Below, piece after piece: positions 57,801 through 64,000 of a stretch of 64,000 nucleotides of DNA. Position numbers and translations under genes: made by a program. The notes under the pieces were generated by a model. It made no database searches, had not been told where the DNA came from, and saw only the letters and a list, made by a program, of their open reading frames with translations. Within the stretch, counting starts at the first letter, position 1. Every line of letters begins with the position of its first letter. Source of the stretch: Chamaea fasciata (Eukaryota > Chordata > Aves > Passeriformes > Sylviidae); the NCBI GenBank assembly GCA_029207755.1, contig JARCOQ010000011.1, positions 22,471,212 through 22,535,211 of the forward strand. The letters run 5' to 3'.

Positions 57801-58754
57801 GGAAAGAAAAAGATAATTTTAATAATTGATTATCGATTGTTCCCACCTCAGAGCAATGTGGGTGCAGCATCATCACAGCACACAAAACCTGCTTTGTCCT
57901 CTTCCAAGCCTGCACAAGCTGGAGGAATAGATTTTGTTTTCTCATCAATGAAATATTAATTGCCTGTTTATATTTTGGTGTGGCCTAAAGTGAATATTAA
58001 AGTGCCCATAAATAAAATATTGCCAGCTTTAATACAGGACGGGGTTTTCTCACATTCGTCTTAAATGAGCTCATTACAGCGGAGGAGGTAATAAATATTT
58101 GATTTCAGGGCATGTTAATGAGGTGCTTGCTCGTGAATTCAAAGTGTTTAGCAGAGTTTTCTCTCCCCTTCAAACATGTTATATAGTGCAAACATTTTGA
58201 ATTATTTAATCAGGAGGATCTTTAAGCACTCCGGTGCTGTGTTTAAAAACCTAAACCCACAAAGCCACAGAAGCAATTAATGGCTGCAGCTTCCCAAGCA
58301 GGCGATAATTTGGTGAATAATATTGTTTGTTTTCAGTTCAGGGTTTCCACGGAGGGACTTCCCTGACTTTGGAGCTCTTCCTGCACACAGTGTGGCACAG
58401 CTCAGCCCGTGTGGGCACATTTCTGACAGGTTTTCTTGGCTTTTTAACCCACTGGCTTGTGCCATCAAGACTGTTTTAACCCAGATGCAAACCGTGGGAT
58501 TCAAGTTTTGCAGTTAAATCTGTATTTCTCACCAGTCACCCCCACGTTCTCATGGAAATGCTGCAGGTGTTGGAGAGCAGAAGTGGAGAAGGGAGGGTTC
58601 AGCCTGGTGGAATTTGGTTTCTCTCCCTTCTAGTCCTTCTTCTTCTCTCTGCCTGGTCTGGTATGAAATTTATATATTGTTACACTCTGTGGTGGATTGA
58701 GTCTGTCTAGGTTGTTGTAATTACACATATAATTATGATCATACCTGTATTATG
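57801..58754. other. Unique stretch, possible conserved element
   Basis: No gene seen. The part 57950-58330 is repeat-free and AT-rich with ATAAATATTTG, TTAATGAGG and AATTATTTAATC motifs. It is a conserved-element candidate without alignment support. Confidence 0.4.
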
Positions 58755-58966
58755 GAGGGAATTCCTCCCTGGAGGATGGGGAGGGGCTGGGATGGAATTC
58801 CCAGAGAAGCTGTGGCTGCCCCTGGATCCCTTGAAGTGTCCAAGGCCAGGCTGGACAGGGCTGGGAGCAGCCTGGGACAGTGGAAGGTGTCTCTGCCCAT
58901 GGCAGGGATGGAATGGGATGTGATTTAAGGTCCCCTTCTCACCCAAACCACTCCATGACTCTATAA
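58755..58966 (+). mobile_element. CR1 LINE 3' end, well preserved
   Basis: The sequence runs gagggaattcctccctggag, ttcccagagaagctgtggct, gccaaggccaggctggac-type blocks, agcctgggacagtggaaggt, gtctctgcccatggcaggga, taaggtccccttctcaccc and ccactccatgactctata. It includes the CR1 3' terminus and is among the least diverged copies here. Confidence 0.93.
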
Positions 58967-59441
58967 AGATGTGACACCCCACTAAAAGTGGCAACCCCAA
59001 GCATCTCTCCTCACGTTTATTTAGCCACTGCATTAATGACACACTTTTTCTTCCCCTCATTTCTTCTTTTCCACTTTGCGTCTCTGACAGTGAACTTTGA
59101 AGTGCTTCTGGTTTTTGCACTTCCATCAAAGCTTCTCCAGTCAATGCAGAGGTGAGAGCAGCTCTGGGAGGTGTCGACGGTGGTACCACACTCGGTGGGC
59201 AAGTCGAGGGCTCAGCAAGGAGCAGCTTCCTTTGGGAGTGCTTTGTGGCTCCTTGTTGGGTGTTAAGAGGGGAAGAAGGACTGCAGGAGCTCCGGCAAAT
59301 AATTAAAAGCTAAAGCTGTGTTTTTCTTCTCTGCACGTCCGACTAAAACCAGTCTCCTCAGAAAAGATGGGATCAAAAACTCCGCAGGCTCGACAAAACA
59401 GAGCTGGTGTAAATTCCTGGTTTGTTGGTTTTAGGAGGAAC
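58967..59441. other. Non-genic spacer
   Basis: Unique sequence between CR1 and a solo LTR. No gene seen. Confidence 0.5.
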
Positions 59442-59570
59442 TGATGCCTTGGGAAGGCTGACCTGGAACAGGGACTGGACAGAGCTGAGAGAATAAAGTA
59501 GAGATTTATTGGAAGGACTTTAAGGGTCCTGGGCAGAACAAGAGCCTGGCTGGGCTACACCCAAGGTGGA

Positions 59571-59660
59571 CCCAAAATGGTCACAAAATGGGCACAAAAT
59601 GGACACAAAATGGACACAAAATGGTCACAAAATGGGCACAAAATGGTCACAAAATGGCTG
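59571..59660. repeat. 10-bp tandem repeat inside the LTR
   Basis: Nine or so units of cacaaaatgg with g, a or t variants. The LTR at 50888-51356 has about four related units and the one at 8015-8459 about three. Confidence 0.93.
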
Positions 59661-59680
59661 ACTGGTCACGAGGTCTCACA

Positions 59681-59707
59681 CTTTTATAAGTTTTGGTCCA
59701 TTTGCAT
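59681..59707 (-). promoter_or_regulatory. LTR core promoter: octamer plus TATA box
   Basis: Minus-strand ATGCAAAT followed after 11 bases by TATAAAAG, as in the other two copies. Confidence 0.6.
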
Positions 59708-59960
59708 TTTGGGGTTTAATTGTCCAATTACAGCCTCAGATGATGAAGTCCCATCCTTCTTGTTTTCTCTCTTCAGCCCAGCCTTGTTTGTGCTTTTGGG
59801 CCTGAAAACTTGTCCCAGTTGTCCTTGTGTGCAGCAGGAGAAGGATTTGTTTTGTGTCCCTGCTGTGTGCAGAGCTGAGTGACACTGACTGTGAGCTCAG
59901 AGCTGCACCCCTGGGCAGCACAGAACCTGAAATACATGGAAGATCAAACTTCAGGCATCA

Positions 59961-62900
59961 GAATCATAAAGACACAAATCTCAGGCTGCCGTAAAATCCC
60001 AATATTTGGAGTCCTTGGGCTGAGCGGAGCTTTGGGATCAGGAGATGAGATCCATTTTCACATTTGTATCGAGCTGGAGACCCTCCAGGCCAGGCTCAGG
60101 TAGAGAAGATTTCTCTGAGGTGACAAGCCCCTCTCCATCATCTGCTCACTGGGGAATGAATGAATTCCTCGCAGGAAAAGTGGCAAGTCTGATTAAAAAA
60201 AAAAAAAAGAAAAAAAGAAAATTAAAACCCCGGATAATTACATGCTAGAAAAAAATGAGAGTGGAGACATTTCTCACCTCTCCCAGCCTTTGCAGACATC
60301 CCTTCACCAAAAATTCATGCTTCTCCTGGCTTTGAGGGAGATGAAAGCTCCTCAGGTTTTCAGCAATCTCCCTGTTTTTTTGGACGTTCCTGCTTTTCAA
60401 TTCCTTTTTCCTCGCTCAGCCAGTAGCAAGGAACAGGATGTTTTTGAGGCAGGAGGTTGCACGGTTTTAGCTGGAAAGAGCCTTTCAGGACAGGTTAGGG
60501 AAGGTGCTGACAGGGACATCTCTGAGGGTTCCAGCTGTTTTGGGACATTCCCAACTCTTTCTCACAACAGGGGAATTTCCAGCTCAGGCTCAGCAGGCAG
60601 AAATGGAATTTGCTTTAAAAAGTGGTAAAACCACCTCGAGGTTCATCTCCTTTCCTAATAAAAGGCATTTTTCTCAAATGCTGTTCCAAAATTCCCTCTC
60701 TGAGTCCCGTGTTTTTCTCCTCATGGTTTCCTTGATGAAGGAAGATGACCCAAATTATTCAGGATATATTATATATATTTTCAACAAGGTATCCCAGTGC
60801 TATTTCACCAGGCTTAATCTCAGTTTTAAACCTGTTTGAAGTGGCTGCTGGAGCATTTTGTGCAATGCAAACTTGGCTTTTAAATGGCATGAAAGGTAAA
60901 ATGCAAAACTAAATTGAATTAAACATTGAATTTAAAGTCGTTTAAACTGAAAACACTGAACTGTGAGGTAGCAAAACCAGCTCTGGAAATTGAGGGGCTG
61001 AGGTCTGGGTCAAGATTTCAGAATCTTTTCTTCCAGGAGCTGGGATCAGCCCTGATTTAGGAAATAGTCAGGGTTCATCCCAGGAAAACAAGGCCTCGAC
61101 TTGCTAAAAATTAAGTATATTAGACTTAGTCTGGAATGTTTATCAGAACAATAACCAAAAAAAAAAAACCCCCAAAAAACCCCCATCCCAAACCCAACTA
61201 AACCCAAAAGGTATTGCAGTGATGAATGGTTTTAATTAGAAGTAGGTAAAGACCACATTAAAAAAAGGATATAATTTCAAGCAGTTTCTGTACTTTAGTG
61301 CTCCTGGAAGAAAAAGAGTATTAATTCCTGGAGCAAGAATTGGAGAAGTAATTTGGCTTGGCTTTAATTTAGTAATGATACAATCTAGCTATAATTAACT
61401 GGGAGCAAAAAAATTCCGGGGAATGAAATTTAGTTAATTTAGGCCCAAAGTTGGTTTGTTCTCCTGTAGTTAATTTGCTCTTTAAATTGGGAAGCATCAC
61501 CATCCTCAGGTAAATAGAAGTGCAATCAACAACCCATAAATTCCACAATCTTGTTTAAGTAGTTTGTGAGGGGAAAAAAGTGGTAGGAAAATCCGTAAAT
61601 TAAGATTGTCCTGGATCATAAACTTCTGCCTAATTGAGAGGCCTAATTGTGTCAAAAACTGAACCATTGTGATTTAGGTTTTTGACTCAGAGATTTGAAT
61701 CTGTTCTTTTTCTTAATCAGTCCTGCTAGATTTTCATAAATTTGACTCATTTCCCAGTCCATGAAGATTCTTGATACATTCAGAAACACAAGATCAAATT
61801 TCAAAATAACTTGCTAAATCTTCCCCAATATCCTTGAAAATAAAATGTTAAACCTTGGAGAAGCCACACTCAAATTCTTTTTTTTTTTTTTTTTTTTTTG
61901 TTGAGTTAGAATGCCCATCCAGAGCAGACATTTGCTAATGGGGAATTACATTCATAAAGTTTTAAAATTTATCTCCAGGAGCAGCAGATCTCTGCGTGCA
62001 TCTGGATAATGTGACTCTGTCAATATTGATCCCTGCTTTCTGCAGTCATTGTTAACCCCTCTGGGAAATGGATTCTCTCCCTTGATATTCCCTGCGCAGA
62101 TGTTGGTTGTTGATTCTGCGCTTTCATTCCTGCTATTTTCATTTTCTTGAGAAGAAGGAGAAACTTCCTTAATCCCAGGCAGAGATAGAATTATAAGTGA
62201 CAGTGCACAATAATAATAATTAAAAAAAGAAATCAGAATTTCCTGCCCTTTTCCAGCTCTTGGAATACTCCAGGTGTTGAGGAGGGAGGATAAGCACTAC
62301 TGCCTGTGTCTCTTTGAAGTGCTTTATCAGTGTTCCTCAAAAATATCAAAGGAGAAACGTGTTCCGTGTAAAGCCAGTTCTGACTGCAGCCTCTTGGGCT
62401 GGATCTGATACAGCTCCCGTGCATCCATGAGGTGACTTCCTGAATATTCGGCAGAAAAAATGGCATTTTGGGGGATGATTTTTTTTTTTTCCTGAGGGTG
62501 TTTTTAACTTCTGCCACCGTTTTTCAAGTTTGTTTTAATTTTTTTCTGAGGGCCACGGGCTCCTCCTTAGCTCCTAGGCTGCCTCACAGTGTTAAACCCC
62601 AGTTTTAGTGGTTTAAATTCTACAATTTTTCACTGAACAAAGCTTCGTTTTGCAGTGGGTGTGAGTGCCTGGAGTTCCAGGGTTTTGAGGCCACATCTCA
62701 CAAACTGGCAGCTTCTTGTTGGATGAAATATTCAGCCCTGCTCATCCTCCTCTGACTGACTCACTGTCCTCTCCTTGGGTGGATTTGCTGCTTCTGGGTG
62801 TCCTCTGGCATCTTCTCTTCTGTTTAAAATGAGGGAAGAACAGGATCCTATTTCACCTGAATTAAGGTTTCTTAATTAATGAAAAAAATGGACTTTATGC

Positions 62901-63150
62901 AGTTGTATTTTCAGATCCCTCCTCCTGGTGATTTTTAAATGACTTTACATTTAGTGTAGGAATACATTTTCGACAACTTCTGCAAAAAAATTCCTCTTTA
63001 GTGTCTGTCTTAATTACTGGCTTATCTCTTATTTTTATTTTACTGCTCTTTCTATTTCATTCCCAATCCTCCATCCATCAAAAAAATCTTTCTAAATAGC
63101 TAAATAAAAAGTGCATTTTTTTTTTCCCCTCCTGTTTAATGCAAGCGCAG
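59961..63150. other. Non-genic stretch
   Basis: No gene or transposon recognised over 3.2 kb. Contents include A13 at about 60197-60209, A-rich sequence with C runs at 61159-61190, T22 at 61878-61899, (AAT)n at about 62210-62222 and T12 near 62480. A pyrimidine tract at 63116-63135 leads into the candidate exon. Confidence 0.5.
61878..61899. repeat. Poly-T tract, 22 T
   Basis: Homopolymer without recognisable flanking retrogene sequence. Confidence 0.95.
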
Positions 63151-63351
63151 GCAGTGATGGCTGTGACATCTCTTACTAAGAGAGAACAAAGAAACCACTC
63201 AGCTCCAAATAATCCAAGTCTGGCTTGTCAGAGTTGGGGTATGGGGCCTATTAAAGCTTTATGGCAAGAGCAGTGGTGCTTAAACAAACCTACAGACCTT
63301 TACGGGCCTGCTTCTGCATTGGCAGAAATAAAAGGAGAAAATCTTCTATAA
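63151..63351 (+). CDS. Possible terminal exon or old retroviral fragment
   Basis: A strong acceptor-like sequence (T10, cccctcctgttt, then gcgcag ending at 63150) precedes a 201-bp frame that closes with TAA at 63351. In phase 0 it encodes 66 residues, including MGPIKALWQEQW and ending AEIKGENLL. Three Trp, balanced composition and AGA-rich, A/T-ending codons look more like coding sequence than the repeat-derived frames nearby. A branch-point-like ctaaat lies about 50 bases upstream of the AG. I do not recognise the family; an exon of an unlisted gene, an unannotated transcript or a retroviral remnant are all possible. No upstream exon or nearby AATAAA supports it. Confidence 0.25.
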   Translation, partial: AVMAVTSLTKREQRNHSAPNNPSLACQSWGMGPIKALWQEQWCLNKPTDLYGPASALAEIKGENLL

Positions 63352-64000
63352 AAATCTTTATCCTTTACAAAATGTTTCAGTGCAGCCTCTGAGCTGCTGT
63401 GGAATAATTGTGCAGCACTTACCCGTGATCATTTCAAGGAAGTGCTGCAATAATTTAGGATAAATTGACAGATTTGAGCTTGTTAAAAATCAAATTTCGT
63501 TGAAAGATAGCAGAACTATCTCCAGTAAAACTCTAATGTGGCATAAAATCAGTGCAGGTTTTTTTTTATTATTATTATTTTACAAGTTGGAAATGTTTTA
63601 TTCCATGTTCTGGGGTTTGATCCAGGTGGATAAATCCTGATGGGAGGAGAGAGGACAGTGCTGTCACCGGGCAGGAGAGATGTTTGCAGCTGAGTTCCAC
63701 CTCAGGAGAGTCCCTGAGCTGAGGTGTGAGGGAATTCAGGGGGAGAAATCCAACAGTTTCCCTTCTGCTGTTGGTTAGAAACAGGAGCTCATGGCTTTTG
63801 GGGGTAGATATGGGCAGTTTTTGGTAGAAATCTGAAATTTTTTTGGAGTTCTGAAGGACTTTACAGTGGGGCTTTGCCTGTGACCAGCTTTGTCACCCCA
63901 CCCTTGTCTTTCCTCAGCCATGAGCTTTTCCTGCCCTTTGACAGATGCTCAGGGAAGTGATTCCAGGAGTTCTTGACTGGGTTTTTGGGATCCTGAGTCA
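63352..64000. other. Non-genic stretch
   Basis: No gene recognised. An (ATT)n patch lies at about 63560-63580. Confidence 0.5.

Larger units (their letters stand above)
59442..59960 (-). mobile_element. Solo LTR, minus strand, expanded 10-bp repeat
   Basis: Third copy of the LTR family at 8015-8459 and 50888-51356. Ends are tgatgcctt and aggcatca. Flanking bases are gaac (59438-59441) and gaat (59961-59964), a possible 4-bp target-site duplication with one change. On the minus strand octamer (59700-59707), TATAAAAG (59681-59688) and AATAAA (59505-59510) are intact. It is longer than the other two mainly because a 10-bp repeat near 59571-59660 is expanded. Confidence 0.92.

Noticed and set aside
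1..64000. tRNA, rRNA or snRNA genes
   Set aside because: I saw no A-box and B-box pair with cloverleaf potential and no rRNA- or snRNA-like blocks; a covariance-model scan would be needed to exclude short ones.

Overview
The window looks like non-coding DNA from a bird nuclear genome, most likely a songbird or other neoavian; the clade is inference. The evidence is about twenty fragments of the avian LINE family CR1 on both strands, three near-complete LTRs of one family, a further pair of related LTR-like copies, many T- and A-runs, low CpG, and no convincing multi-exon gene. Open frames are short, mostly run through repeats or GC-richer spacer, and lack homology I can recognise. I read it as intergenic or long-intron sequence. 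There are no rRNA, tRNA, CRISPR or bacterial-type operon features.

Layout. 0-10 kb: a 37-bp tandem array, an LTR-like fragment, an LTR end fragment, a solo LTR (8015-8459) and a CR1 tail. 10-20 kb: unique AT-rich DNA with homopolymers and one 531-bp minisatellite (17404-17934). 20-30 kb: CR1 tails, a CR1 reverse-transcriptase remnant, an inverted duplication (23272-23417 against 24118-24261), an almost pure A/T block (28083-28278) and further CR1. 30-40 kb: a 154-bp tandem duplication, a 58-bp sequence that also interrupts a CR1 copy 2.4 kb away, a 41-T tract, a second copy of the LTR-like repeat and a purine (AGAAG)n microsatellite abutting a CR1 3' end. 40-50 kb: mostly unique DNA with stretches that read like conserved non-coding elements and a 66-bp CpG cluster. 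50-60 kb: two solo LTRs and six CR1 pieces. 60-64 kb: unique DNA and one candidate terminal exon (63151-63351).

How the parts relate. No pathway is encoded. The activity visible is that of retroelements: CR1 copies are 5'-truncated, and the LTRs keep a shared promoter layout (POU octamer, TATA box, a variable 10-bp repeat, poly(A) signal). Local rearrangements (inverted, tandem and sandwiched duplications) cluster around CR1 sequence. I did not find a new multi-gene system. The items most worth checking are the TTCTGGAA-rich minisatellite, the 23.3-24.3 kb inverted duplication, the LTR promoter layout and the two candidate exons.
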